In this document: positions 46,701-57,030 of the stretch, in pieces
Position numbering within the stretch: position 1 is the first letter of the stretch
Layout of the letters: the number at the start of each line of letters is the position of its first letter
Assembly (NCBI GenBank): GCA_014904985.1
Contig: MU129037.1
Coordinates: forward strand, 119,791 to 183,790
Direction of reading: 5' to 3'
From: Hydnum rufescens UP504
Lineage: Eukaryota > Basidiomycota > Agaricomycetes > Cantharellales > Hydnaceae
Length of the DNA stretch: 64,000 nt
The notes under the pieces: model-generated
Seen by the model: the letters and a program-made list of their open reading frames with translations, nothing else
Told to the model about the DNA's origin: nothing
Database searches by the model: none
Position numbers and translations under genes: made by a program

Positions 46701-49072
46701 GCGGAATTTCTGCCAATTTAGTGGTGATATATAATCTGATGTCCGCCTCAATGACTGAGGCCTCGACATCATGAAGAATCGACCTCGCGAAGTTCCGATC
46801 CTCATTAAAAACCAGTAGATATGTGAGGCTCGGGCCGGCTTGTGATCAAGAAACGAAGAAAGGGTAATTGTCTCGCGCGTGAGCATAGAATCCGCAGAAT
46901 GTCGACAGCGCCCACTTCTTCACATTCATCAAGAGCATCAAGTACAATGAGTGTGCGGTGTCGTCTGGTATTGACCTTGAGAAGGGGCGTCAAGATCAAT
47001 CCCTGGAACTGAGTCAATAGATTCTTGCGTCCGAGTGTCGGATCTTGCTGTAGGGCTTCCACTATGACGTCCTTGAACTCTCTGTCTGATAGTGCGAGCT
47101 GGAAGGCGAGCGTTGGGAACACAAGTGCGGGTCACGTAGAGGTGCACTACTTCGAGAAAAGAAAAAACTCGCGCCTAGCATGACCTGATCCTGCGCTCGC
47201 TCGGCCACTGTTTTGGCAATCGTTGACTTGCCGATTCCAGCGAGTCCGGAGAGCCAGTACATAGGGTCTCCGTTGGCGCTCTCCGACCATGACATGATCT
47301 CGGCTAATATAGCCACACGAGTACCTTCAAGACATGACGCCGGAGCATCCTTGTGGACAGAGTCGTGGCCAGCATACGCGGCACGGGGAAGAGGCATCAA
47401 AAGGCCAGTTGTGATATCGGTAGCTTTGAAGCTTGGTGGGAAAATGTGGACACCGTCTTGGGGATCAGTGAGGACCGATGGGCGATGCACCTCATCCAAA
47501 CGTCCACCTCGTCCAACCGTCCACTTCGTATGTGAAGGATTATGCTTTAATTCTCTATGCTCGGGTCTTTGAGCATTAATAATTGATAAGCGTCATTAAA
47601 GTCGCCTTGGGGACTCACGAGTTTAACATTTCTAAACCTAGCAAATCCTCCTCCACATTAAGCGAGAGATTTCGCTTTTTAGCCTCTGGGATGGGAATGC
47701 TGTCGATAGGGTCATGGGTGCTTTCCATTGGCAGCTCGATCAAGGGGGCGTCCGTTGAGGTCTTCCCAGGCTCTAGCAATGGCGGCGACCGGGAACGATC
47801 TGAGTCTCGGGCTGGTAGGGATGTACGCGTGAGGAAGATCAAATACTTAGGTGGGCGCAACTCACAGGTATCATCAAGAGGGAGACCGCCATGCTGACTG
47901 TGGAGACCATCATCCTCAAAGGCCCTGCGTCTGGTCCCAACTGGATCACTGGACGCCGATAGAGGGGACGACTCCAAGTTTTGCGTGGTTGGCTCATCTT
48001 CAGGAGTTTCTGGGGCCAACACGAACGCACTCGGCCCTGGGGTTCCCCCATCATCCGATCGTGGCCCCAAACCCTGGTCTACTCCATCTCCTCGGGTCCC
48101 CTCGAGGCCATCCAATGCAGTGGTCTTCTTGACCCCGAGAATGGATTTGATGTCCTCCAGTATATGACCCACATCGGTAGCTCCTCTAGCTTCTTCGAGG
48201 GACTCCCCCAACTGTGTCATACAAGCTAAGATTATTCCAAGCGCCCGCTCCATGGCACTCGCGTCATCCAAGGGTCCTTTGAGCAGCAGCTCGGAGGTCT
48301 GGCGAAGTATTCTTTGAGGGAAAGGTGTGTTAAAGACGCCACGCAATAAGAAAGGTGCGGCACCTACATGGATAAAACAGGCAAACCGGCAGTCAGGATG
48401 GATGCATTACGATAATCTTGTTCAGTTGGATGAGATGGAAGACGAGCTCCTTCTGGAGGAACACAGAGCAACAGGAGTCGGCAGGTGGCAAATGCCCGGT
48501 TCGCGATCGACGTTAATGGAGTTCCGAACCTCCCCAAGACCTGCGCTTGCTTTGCTATATGCATCGCGCAGTCGAAAGAGTCGGTAAGTGACTTTGGGGG
48601 ATTTCCGTGTCTCTCCAATGCTTCTTGAGCAGCTACGGCATCGAGAGTGATGACAAGAGAGACGCTAGATTCCGTCTATAAGTAGATATAGGAGAATAGA
48701 ACAGGAAATATCTGACAGATATGATAAATCGAGTGGAGGAACATCGGGATTGCGATTGGCGCTATGTGCGATCCACCGCCTTATCGCCTTGGCTGCTCGC
48801 CTTGAGCCCGAGTCCTTGCGTAAGCCCCACACTGTGAGCACGGAATATCGACACAACGATGTAGCACTCACCCTGGGCAAATCCTTACCGACTCCTAAAC
48901 ATTTCATGTTGAATGTTCGACAGACCGAGCAGGCACCATTTGCCGACTCAGATTCCAGAGAGCAAGGGGTGTTTTGAAGACGGCAAGGCCAGCAGCCCTG
49001 GTTGTGTGGAACATTGCTTGCCTCAGACGTAGCAGTGCTCGTCGTAAAGAAACGCCGAAATCGTCGGAACAT
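43794..49072 (-). CDS. Zinc-cluster + NACHT + WD40 NLR-like protein
   Basis: STAND-class P-loop ATPase of the fungal NLR (HET-E-like) type, about 1,680 residues, for intracellular sensing or incompatibility. From the minus-strand start: a Cys cluster (residues 27-58), a helical region (VITLDAVAAQEALERHG, later SAMERALGIILACMTQLGES), a disordered linker, NACHT with Walker A (GLAGIGKSTIAKT), Walker B (TLIVLDALDECE) and FLITSRPEPH, a helical arm (HPSFSEFITDSSRC, YACRYWASHL), then 11 WD40 repeats and the usual NLR tail (ICYIPPLYS, IGCMDGRVIIL). Exon phase supports one gene: intron 48832-48888 joins in frame, intron GTAATG..TGTAG (about 48317-48363) restores an Arg codon, and a 64-bp GTGAGT..ATAG intron near 47560-47625 joins linker to NACHT. 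The joint near 48665-48740 is unresolved. One-base breaks occur near 47118, 46830, 45667, 45229 and 44085. Confidence 0.7.
44140..45560 (-). repeat. Eleven WD40 units, about 126-129 bp each
   Basis: Tandem coding repeats of the pattern SDDCTVRLWDAISGAAIA plus a G/E-H-S-x-A/T-V-x-S-I-A-F-S-P-D block. Four consecutive units between about 44870 and 45250 are nearly identical at the DNA level, differing by a few bases and by one 6-bp GCTCCT expansion at about 44933-44940 that adds two residues. Units become more divergent toward both ends. One unit at 45229 carries an extra base relative to its neighbours. Confidence 0.9.
48889..49072 (-). other. Zn2Cys6-like cysteine cluster exon
   Basis: Encodes residues 1-61 of the NLR gene model. 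Spacing is C-x2-C-x6-C-x10-C-x2-C-x6-C (C27, C30, C37, C48, C51, C58), within the Zn(II)2Cys6 range, and it ends in the MKCLG typical of one basidiomycete zinc-cluster group. The loop that normally carries Arg/Lys for DNA contact reads RLQNTP, almost without positive charge. So zinc binding is plausible but DNA binding is doubtful. The donor GTAAGG at 48888 is near-consensus. Confidence 0.6.
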
Positions 49073-49405
49073 GTGGTGGGGAAGAAGCACGGTTTGCCCC
49101 TTCAAAAGAAATGGGTATGGGAGTGATGGGAAGGATCCGTGAAAAGAAAGGGCATCCGTCTGACTTCGTGATCCCCAAATATGGGAAGTTTGTTCGAAAA
49201 CACTTTTCAGTGAGTTGGAGACGAGTGGGTGACAAAGGATCCGGACTGCAATACCAAATTTCCCAATAAGGATTCTTCCAAACTGAAATGCCTGTCTTCC
49301 ACTGGCCAAAAAGCCTTATTAACGTAACACTGCTTCTGTGCAAATCATAAAGATTGTGGTCCCTAATGTTTTAAGCCTCATCCCCTCTAGTTATCTGTCA
49401 GCGGA

Positions 49406-50659
49406 ATGAGTCCGCAGCCGAGTCCGACCCCGACTTCGGTGACCGACGGAGTGTCGGAGGCAACGGTTGACTCGGACGTCAATGCTGGGCGCCTTATCGG
49501 GGCTTTCATTTTTGCCCCCATTATACTTCTCGGCGATCTATCGCCCACAAACCATTATATTAACTGTAGATATACCCGCTGATTTGTACCCCGTCCACCG
49601 ACACAAGTGTAATTCCAGCACTATCATCCTAGCATTATTGAATTATGGCCATCTGTTTGATTGCTGCAAATGCTGATGTATCTGGTGTGGTTGGGGATTC
49701 TCAAGCTTCTTTTAGAGAGAGCTAACACATGTGCATGTTCAAAAGGCATTGGAGTCCGTACTTCTGTCTATGTACAAGCACTCCTCTTCTTGGCCTCCAC
49801 CCTTCTTCACACAAATCTTGATGCTCATGAGGTTGACAACATTCTCTCGAGGCTAGTCCAAGAAGGTCTTGCCTCCCTCCTGACTGGACTTGCCATTCTT
49901 GTTTCTGCCATTGTCCAGGCCAGGACAGTAGGACTGACAGTATACCATGCCTTGGTCATCCTCAACATGAGCTGGATCACTATTGTCATTGCCATTGTTC
50001 CCTATTCTGTGTCCTTAGCCCTCATCCTCCCTCATATCAACATGGCCAGTGCAAAAGAGCAACTTGACCGCATGTTCCTTGTGCATGTTGCCCATTTCTC
50101 TCTTACTGCCATCTTTGGGTTATGGGTCTTCTATGACCTCAAATCATTTGATACCACCCCAAGAAATTGCACCTCTTCCATGGTGTTCTATTTTGGTCGG
50201 TATTTCCATGTTTTTGATGTGCCATTCCAAAGATTATGGAAGGGAATTTATTTCCTTGCCATCATCCCCATACTCAATGCTGCCATCCTCACAATTGCTC
50301 TCTCCCCAATTCTCTTCTTGTCAGCCTTCATCATGAGGATGTATGAGGCAGCCCAAGGGAGGATGAAAACACCATGTCCAACACCAGTTCCCTCTCTTCT
50401 CCCACCATCACATAAACCCCCCATTGCTCAACAAATTGGTATTCTCCTTGCTGCATCCATTGTGACAACCCTTCTTATTGTTTCCACGGAGAAAACAATC
50501 AAGGCCAACTCAGTTGCCCCAGGAGAGAACCAATGGACTCTTGGGCAGACATTTGCACTTCTCCTCACCATCCCCAGAGTGTTGGAGGTAGTAATTGTTG
50601 GTCGGCTCAGGATTCGGAGGTTGTTCCGGAAACCCATTATCGATATAACTCTGGTGTGA
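49406..50659 (+). CDS. Polytopic membrane protein of unknown function
   Basis: The main open frame, from about 49667, encodes seven or so hydrophobic segments: TSVYVQALLFLASTLLH, EGLASLLTGLAILVSAIV, WITIVIAIVPYSVSLALILP, FYLAIIPILNAAILTIAL-like stretches, and IGILLAASIVTTLLIVS. It ends with a basic tail (RLRIRRLFRK) and stop 50657-50659. The GIGVRTSVYVQ entry is typical of a large Agaricomycete family of uncharacterised membrane proteins. An upstream exon starting at ATG 49406 (MSPQPSPTPTSVTDG) probably supplies the N-terminus but ends in a stop at about 49580 and shifts frame, so the 5' structure is unsure. The stretch 49683-49744 may be an intron. Codon and base use are more A/T-rich than in the housekeeping block. 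Direct ligand or function cannot be inferred. Confidence 0.6.
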
Positions 50660-50789
50660 TAATATGTGACTGCTGGGTGACCAAAATGATGGCAAGTAGT
50701 AATGGTGCAAACTACTCCTATGATACCGTGCATCATAACACTAATCACTAATATTATAGTGGATTCACCCCCCTAAGCCAGTCAACATA

Positions 50790-51002
50790 TTGTTCCATCA
50801 ACTTGTTGGAATTACACTCATGTCAGTGGATGGGGTACAAATCTGCAGGGTATGTACATAGTGTATCTGCAGTTAATGTAATGGTTTGTGGGCAATAGAT
50901 CGCGGAGAAGTATAATGCAGGCAGAATAGCAGCACCGATAAAGCACCGGATTGATGTCCAAGCCAGCAAAATCAGGGTCGATCAGACTCGGCTGTGGACT
51001 TG
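50790..51002 (-). pseudogene. Inverted copy of the membrane-protein first exon
   Basis: On the minus strand this segment matches 49410-49625 over about 200 bp, including a CCGAGTC-rich start, a TATACTTCTC block, the CCCACAAACCATTA block and AGTGTAATTCC at the end. It encodes ASPQPSLIDP in place of MSPQPSPTP. No second exon follows on the minus strand, so it is an isolated fragment that, with the first exon, brackets the membrane-protein gene as an inverted pair. Confidence 0.75.
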
Positions 51003-52158
51003 CTCCACCAATATTCCAAGTTGTAGTCTGAGCCACGAGGACTACGTCCGCAGGCTAGTGAAGGAAGAAGCGGAGACCGCCGAAACTTTGCTTCCGCTTC
51101 GTTTCGTCACGTCTTGACGGACTTGCTGTGTCTACCAGCAGAGGCCTTGGGGGGAAGCCCTGCTTTCTTGCCTTTCCTCTCCCCACCCTGTTGATGATGG
51201 TATGGTTTTTGTTGGTGCCTAGTCGTGAGTCCCTGCCCATCCCGCTGCCCTCCCGTGCAGTCGGGCCGGGTGCCGGGTTCTCACGCGCCAAATTGCATCC
51301 GCACAGCTGAGCTGCGATGGATTGGCAGATTGACTGTTTCAGAGATCATGCAGATGAACTTCACTAGCCACTTTGGACACTGAGTCCTGATGTACTGTAT
51401 CCACTCAAAGTCTAACAATTACAATCCTGCAGAAATGTGCTAGAACCAATAGCAATCATGTCACATTGGGGTGACGGCGTTGCTATCTACCGTAGGGTGT
51501 CACGGGCGCTCGGAAAGCGTCGATCACAGGGATAGAGGTTCTGGGTGATGCATGCTGCAGAAAGTAATATTTTTTTTAAATTTGGACAACCATTTTTGCA
51601 AAACAAAAAAGGACAAAGTGAACCGGGGAAGACTCGAAGAGTTCAACAAATGATAGATTGGACAAGTGAGAGAATGAGCGAAGTCATGACAGATTGGAAC
51701 TGACACAAACTCTTTAGGCGAATGGGTTTGGGTCAGGAGGATTGTAGAGAAAAGAATTCAGGAGGGACGTGATAAACACCTCATCTGGGGCTGTGTCACA
51801 CCGCCTGACACCCCCCGGTGTAACACAAAGTAGCACAAATGTCACATCTGCTAGACTTTAAGTATACAGTATCATCTCATCAACGTATACTTGTGGTCCC
51901 CTCACTGCCCCCTGACATTTACTTGTAATATGCCCATTTTGGAATCGGGTGATTTACCAAAACACTTCCGGGAATACAAGCGGCTCGAGCGGCTAGCTAC
52001 TACTGTATCAGCCGTAACTGAATGAGCTTTCTCCTTTTGTATTCGATGTCAACTGGCACACTCGCTGGCGAATTTCCATTTGGGGAGAGAAATTCCAAGA
52101 GCGGAAAGTGCATCGCCTTCGAACTCCCGCTATCGTCCTCCACGTAGTATCCTAGGTA
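51003..52158. other. No gene seen
   Basis: Short frames only. It contains an A/T stretch at about 51565-51610 and a CCCCCCGGTG segment at about 51810. It should include the promoter of the gene starting at 52159. Confidence 0.5.
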
Positions 52159-53349
52159 TGGCGGCCCACGACCAACTCTCGATCTCAGGCGTAGTTCGGA
52201 ATCTGGGCGAGCTTGCGGCCGTTTTTTCCAATGCCGGCACACACTCTGCGGATTGGTTTGTCGGCACATCCGATGGCACCTATTTGATCGACGTTCAATG
52301 CGACGTGCTGGCCGAAATACGTCGCTACCAAGATGAAATCGCTGCTCTCGAGGCTACTCACAGAGGAGATACCCAACGGCTTCAACAGCTTCGAGAGTAA
52401 GTCCAAGGCGCGCCTTTGTAGAATCGATTATTTGAACGAGCGTTGCTGAAAGAGTGCCCCCAGGAGGCTAAATGAATTGGAGGACGCTCGCCAGTATGGC
52501 GCGGACCATGGGCCGAGCCCCAACACCGTAGCCCACGTTCGGGCAGTCCTCAATAACGCGGCTCCTCCTGTCGTAAGTGTACTTGTTGTATTGGGGATGC
52601 TGTAGGCGAAGTAGAGCTCGAGGCTGGGCATCTAGACACAGCCACCGCCTCAAACTCGCCCAGCGCATGGACCAATCCAGGATATTCTCCTTTGTAATTT
52701 AGATAAAGCTCGGGAGAAGGTAATACTCCGTAAGTCTTTAGTGTTGACAGCATCAGATTATGCCAGGCTTCAAACCTTACCTGTTACTTTCAAGGGATCT
52801 TCGAGGATCTCTTTACAGCGGAACAGATTTCAGCTGTCCTCCGCGAACAACTTCTACTTGAACCTAAGATCCATCCTCGGTTTTATGTTAAACGTACCAA
52901 GGCTCATGACTGCACAAATAATGGGACCCATTGGGAGCTTGTCAGCACAACCCAACCGTTGGGGCCGCTGCAACTGAAAGAACTATACGTCATACTCAGG
53001 ACGGGGCCCTACACCCTTGTACTCTTAGGCTATGAGTGGAGGTGGAAATCAGACAAAACATGGGTCCTTGGTAAGAGAGTGCTCTATGAACATTTTCGAT
53101 GCCATCATCAATTAATTTTTTCGTGTTTTCAATACCCCCTGCGCACTTCTGGTAGATTGTGCCATAGCCCGACACTCCCTACAAGGCATAAAACTCAAAC
53201 GATTCGAGCCGCATGAGGAGGTGGGTGAGCATGATTGGCCCCTGGAAACTGATCACTACCATTGCACCGTGTACGGACAAATAAAATCGCTGCATCGAAC
53301 AAGGTTAATGCTGCGCGATATGGGAGGGCGGATTCGGGCTGTATTATAA
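52159..53349 (+). CDS. Hypothetical coiled-coil protein, lineage-specific
   Basis: Begins MAAHDQLSISGVVRNLGELA and continues with a coiled coil (QDEIAALEATHRGDTQRLQQ) that crosses a GT..AG intron (about 52398-52463) into RLNELEDARQYGADHGPSPN. After further introns whose borders I cannot fix (52574-52790), a second conserved-looking part reads KIHPRFYVKRTKAHD and ELYVILRTGPYTLVLLGYEW. The last intron is about 53069-53155, and a terminal exon ends MLRDMGGRIRAVL with stop 53347-53349. I do not recognise the family. The order coiled coil plus compact C-terminal domain suggests a structural or adaptor role, which is only a guess. It lies between the NLR locus and its relic copy. Confidence 0.5.
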
Positions 53350-53499
53350 TGTAAAGGTCCTGGACAACTATGTAATGCCCCTAGCTTGATGTAGTCCTAA
53401 ATTATTGGCGAGCTTCCAGTACCAAGCGAACATACTCAGCTCTGGAGTTCCACCACTATGGGGCCTTCCGCGCCTACGCGGGATACAAATCAGATTCTC

Positions 53500-54455
53500 T
53501 CTCTCTCTCCACCACTATGGGATCGTGGCCTAAGCCAACATCCTCCTGATGATGTCGGGGTTATGGAATACGACTGCCTTCTTGAACCTGAGAATGGCTT
53601 GACGTCCTCACTATTTGCTAGCTTGTTTATCATTTTATATATATTTAGTCCTCAGACTGGCGCCACATCAACAGTTCCTCTAACTTCTTTTGAGCGACCG
53701 CTTCAACTCTGTAATGCAACTCAAGATTATTCCAATTGCCTACTCGCACCATCCAAGGGACCCTAGAGCAGCGGCTCTGGGATATTCTTTGTGAGAAACG
53801 GGTGTGAACGACGCCATGGGTTAAGAAATGCACAGCAATTACGAAGATAAAATGAGCAAACCGGGGGGTTACAATGGACGCATTACCATAATTGGATGAG
53901 ATGCAAAAGGAGCATCGTCTGCAGGAGCACAGAGCAGCAGGAGTTGGCAGGTGGTAAATGCACGGTTTGCGATCGACATTCACGGGATGCCGAGCTTCCA
54001 CAAGTCCTGTGCTTTCCTTGCTATGTGCATCACAGAGTTGGTCAGTATCTTGGGAGGATTTGCAGGTCCCTCCAATGCCTCCTGAGCAGCAACGGCTTCG
54101 AGAATGATGACAAGACGGATGCTAGATCCCGTCTATGAATTGAATGAGGAACATTAGGTCTGCGATTGGCGGGATGGCAATCCACCGCCTCCACCTTGGC
54201 CGCTTGCTTTGAGCCTGAGGGCTTGCACAGGCCACATATGGTGAGTGCAGAATATCGACCCAACAATCCAGGTCCTACTGGGGAAAATTCTTAGCGACTC
54301 CTAAGAATTTCATGTTGAATGTTGGACAGACTGCACAGACACCGTTCTGAACCAGGTCCTAAAGAGCAAGGGGTGTTTTGAATATCGCTTGCCTCAGATG
54401 TACCATGGGTCATCATAAGGGAGAGTGGAGCACCAGAATCGTCGGGCGTAGAAAG
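53500..54455 (-). pseudogene. Relic copy of the zinc-cluster/NLR N-terminal exons
   Basis: The + strand reads in parallel with 47990-49070. Matching landmarks are the CCAAGGG block, the TTGGATGAGATG block (48429 versus 53894), GGAGT(T/C)GGCAGGTGG, CTCCAATGC(T/C)TC(C/T)TGAGCAGC, CATTTCATGTTGAATGTT-type sequence and GAGCAAGGGGTGTTTTGAA. Minus-strand translation keeps AAQEALE and NRAFTTCQLLLLCAP, but stops, indels and loss of the cysteine pattern break it. It has no NACHT or WD40 part. Divergence is uniform, consistent with an old segmental duplication followed by neutral decay. Confidence 0.85.
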
Positions 54456-54464
54456 CGCGCTTCG

Positions 54465-54780
54465 GAAACTTCCGCAGTGGTCAACTCAATCTGGAAACGC
54501 GGCTGATTTGTCGAAGCTGATTCTATTCAGTATGATGACTTATTAGATAGCAGTCGTGCAGTACGTGTTCTCGCACAACTACTACCTGGTCCCGGATCCG
54601 CGGCAATGATTTTCGATTAGGGACTCACAACGCTCTCAAGTATGATGTGCTGGCGCTTCTCTCCTGTCAGCCTCGAGTACGCCGATAGCAATACCGGACA
54701 ACTATCAGTGTGTCTCTATCAACCTGCAGATTACAACCAGCTTCATGATGCTCTGTGCCATGCTGTTCTCTAGCAAACCA
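54465..54780 (+). pseudogene. Relic fragments of VPS13
   Basis: Bases 54465-54660 match VPS13 39745-39965 (shared blocks CTGGAAACGCG, GATTTGTCGAA, CGCGGCAATGA, GATTAGGGACTC-like, TCTCAAGTAT). Bases 54665-54775 match 41090-41210 (CAGCCTCGAGTACGCCGATAG, cited in part, and CCAGCTTCATGATGCTCTGT). About 1.1 kb of the source is missing between the two parts. Many substitutions and indels are present and no frame is kept. Confidence 0.85.
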
Positions 54781-55111
54781 TGGTCACCCCGTGGGAAAGA
54801 TGGTCACCCCGTGGGAACTGGTGCTTTTGGTTCCGCAGAGCCAAATTGGCTTCCGCGGACTCGTGCGGAGCCAACTTCAGATCCAAATGTAGTATACAGC
54901 ACTCGGCTTCAATAGCATGTACAGTAAGCTGCATTAGTATATATATACATCCAATCCAAAGTATGGCTCTTGGAGCACTGGCCCCACAGTGGATAGAATT
55001 TGGAGTGCAATGCAATCAAGGCTGGAAAATACTGAAAAGCATGAGGCTGACATGAGGCTAAGTCCCTCTAGTGACTCTCTGGCAGTGCTTTCTTCTGAGT
55101 AGTGCCCACCC

Positions 55112-56090
55112 TTGCATTCAATCAAACACTCCATCACTCTCCAGCATATCTTTTGTCAGCAAGGCAATGATCCAGTCCAAGTTGCATTCCAAGATGCTCT
55201 TATAAAGATTCATGACATGAATCTTTCTGATGCTGGCTATGAGTTGCTTAAACCCTGCTTCTGGGAGAATCTTCCCCAAGCTGAGAGAGCAGCATTTTCA
55301 AATGAAGTACACCTTCTTCCCACTTGTGAAGGTGTAAATGTCTTCAATACACATTGACTTGCTTCTCTCAACACACCAGTACTCATTTGCAAGTCAAAAA
55401 ATCATGGCCCAGATGCTTCCAAGGCCTCATCAGATGATGCAGAGGGCTTAGAGAACACAATTGCACTTTCAGAAGGGGCAAATGTTATGCTTACAAGAAA
55501 TCTTTGGACCAATGTTGGTCAGTGCACTTATTTATTTATTTTATTTTATTTTATAATTTTTGCTAATTTCTGACCCTTAGGCCTGGTGAATGGATCTCAT
55601 GGAACTGTGGACAAGATCCTATTTCACCCTACAAGTAACCCTAAACATGATCTTCCTGCTGCCATTCTCATTTGGTTTCCAGGATATAGTGGTATACTAT
55701 TTTGTTTTATGCTAATGTATGTGATCCAAAAAATTATATATGTTTCTAGGACCAGTAGATGAATGATGGCAAGCATTTAAATCCTCAGACCACAATGACC
55801 CTATCATACCCATTCCTGCATTCAAAACAACATGGGACAAAGGAAACAGCACTTGCTCTTGACTTCAGTTCTCCTTGACTTTGGCCTATGCTATCACAGT
55901 TCATAAGAGCCAAGGTTTGACTCTTGAACATGCTGTAATTGACCTTGGTGCAAAGGACTTTGCATTAGGACTTTCTTTTGTGGCCATTTCAAGGGTGAAG
56001 ACTCTGGCAGCATGGCATTTCATTCTCCATTTCCTGTTTCCTGCCTTAGAAATCTTCCTGATGACTGCCCAGGTAAAGTGTCTATGAGGG
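55112..56090 (+). pseudogene. PIF1-like DNA helicase remnant
   Basis: C-terminal part of a PIF1/RRM3-type 5'-3' helicase, as found in Helitrons or as free multicopy genes in Agaricomycetes. Recognisable pieces: FCQQGNDPVQVAFQDALIKI, an ERAAFSNEVHLLPTCEGVN block, LSEGANVMLTRNLWTNVGLV joined across an A/T-rich intron (about 55517-55580), and the helicase motif LAYAITVHKSQGLTLEHAVI followed by ALGLSFVAISRVKT. A stop after NTH (55355), a stop before the final block and the missing Walker A/B half show that it is broken. No Helitron end (CTRR plus hairpin) was recognised nearby. Confidence 0.75.
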
Positions 56091-56309
56091 AGCACTTGCA
56101 GTGTTAGTTTGGTCATATCCAAACTAAGGAGTTGGGAGGAACTGGAAAGTGGTGGAGGTTCCGGGTCCAATGAATTAGCCCAGTCTGTAGGACTATGGCC
56201 ATTTTGTATAGCCCGACAAGTCAGTAGTTCTTGAAGGGAAAGAGTCTCTATGCCCACAAGGGCAAAGTAGGTGGGCTTAGTCATCAGGACTGGGGTTGCA
56301 CTAGGGCTC

Positions 56310-56470
56310 CTCACAGATTGGATCTCTGCGGATTGGATCCGCAGATCCTCAGATGGGCTCGGATCCGGATCCCCCATTGGGCAGGCCTCCATCCGAGGAT
56401 GGTAATCTGACAAAAATCTGCAGATCATCCGGATCCGCAGATCTTGGCCACAGGCAGGGATTTGGATCAT
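56310..56470 (+). repeat. ATCCGC/GGATCC-rich repeat, copy 1
   Basis: Dense mixture of GGATCCGCAGATC, TCGGATCCGGATCC and CATCCGAGG words, partly self-complementary. The central GGATCCCCC..TTGGG..AGGCCTC..ATCCGA order recurs in the same direction at 56915-57030. It is a non-coding dispersed repeat, possibly a MITE-like element. Confidence 0.7.
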
Positions 56471-56914
56471 AAATCAGCTTCAAACATTATAAAAATGCAA
56501 TTAAATTACCTGTAACTGATACAGAATAGGTATGCTTGCACCCTGATGCAGCCTAGTGACTCTGCCACTCGACTGATTATCTAACTGGGAGACTGAGGCT
56601 CGTTCCTCGTTCTCAGTCTCTGTCAATATAGTATGCAAACGTTGATGTGGCTAATTCCGGGACGTGGGAAATTACTCTTTATGGTAATAGAGACACGTGG
56701 TGGGTTTCACCCCCCCCTCACCCAGAGCTTGTGGGGGTCCTAGTATGAGGCCCTTTGTCAATTTTTAGTCCCAGTTGAACATCATTATTATACTTGTGAG
56801 TAGTTACACATGTTTTCAGTGTGGGGAAGCCCAGCTGAAAGGCTCCAGTGATATCTCCAAAAAAAGTTTGTCCCCCCCTTGCTTGGTCGTCCATGGCTAT
56901 GGCCTTTATATTGA

Positions 56915-57030
56915 AATCCGCGGATTCCATCCACAGATTGACGGATTTCAATCTGCAGATTTGGATCCCCCCCTTGGGAGGCCTCAATCCGAACGGATGC
57001 CATCCGATCCGCATCCGATCTGATCTGTGA
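56915..57030 (+). repeat. ATCCGC/GGATCC-rich repeat, copy 2
   Basis: Second copy of the repeat at 56310-56470 in direct orientation, about 600 bp away, with the same GGATCCCCC-TTGGG-AGGCCTC-ATCCG core and flanking CGCGGATT/ATCCGCATCC words. Confidence 0.7.

Noticed and set aside
55112..56090. A complete Helitron around the helicase remnant
   Set aside because: No Rep domain, no TC start or CTRR end with hairpin was recognised; only the helicase C-terminal part is present.
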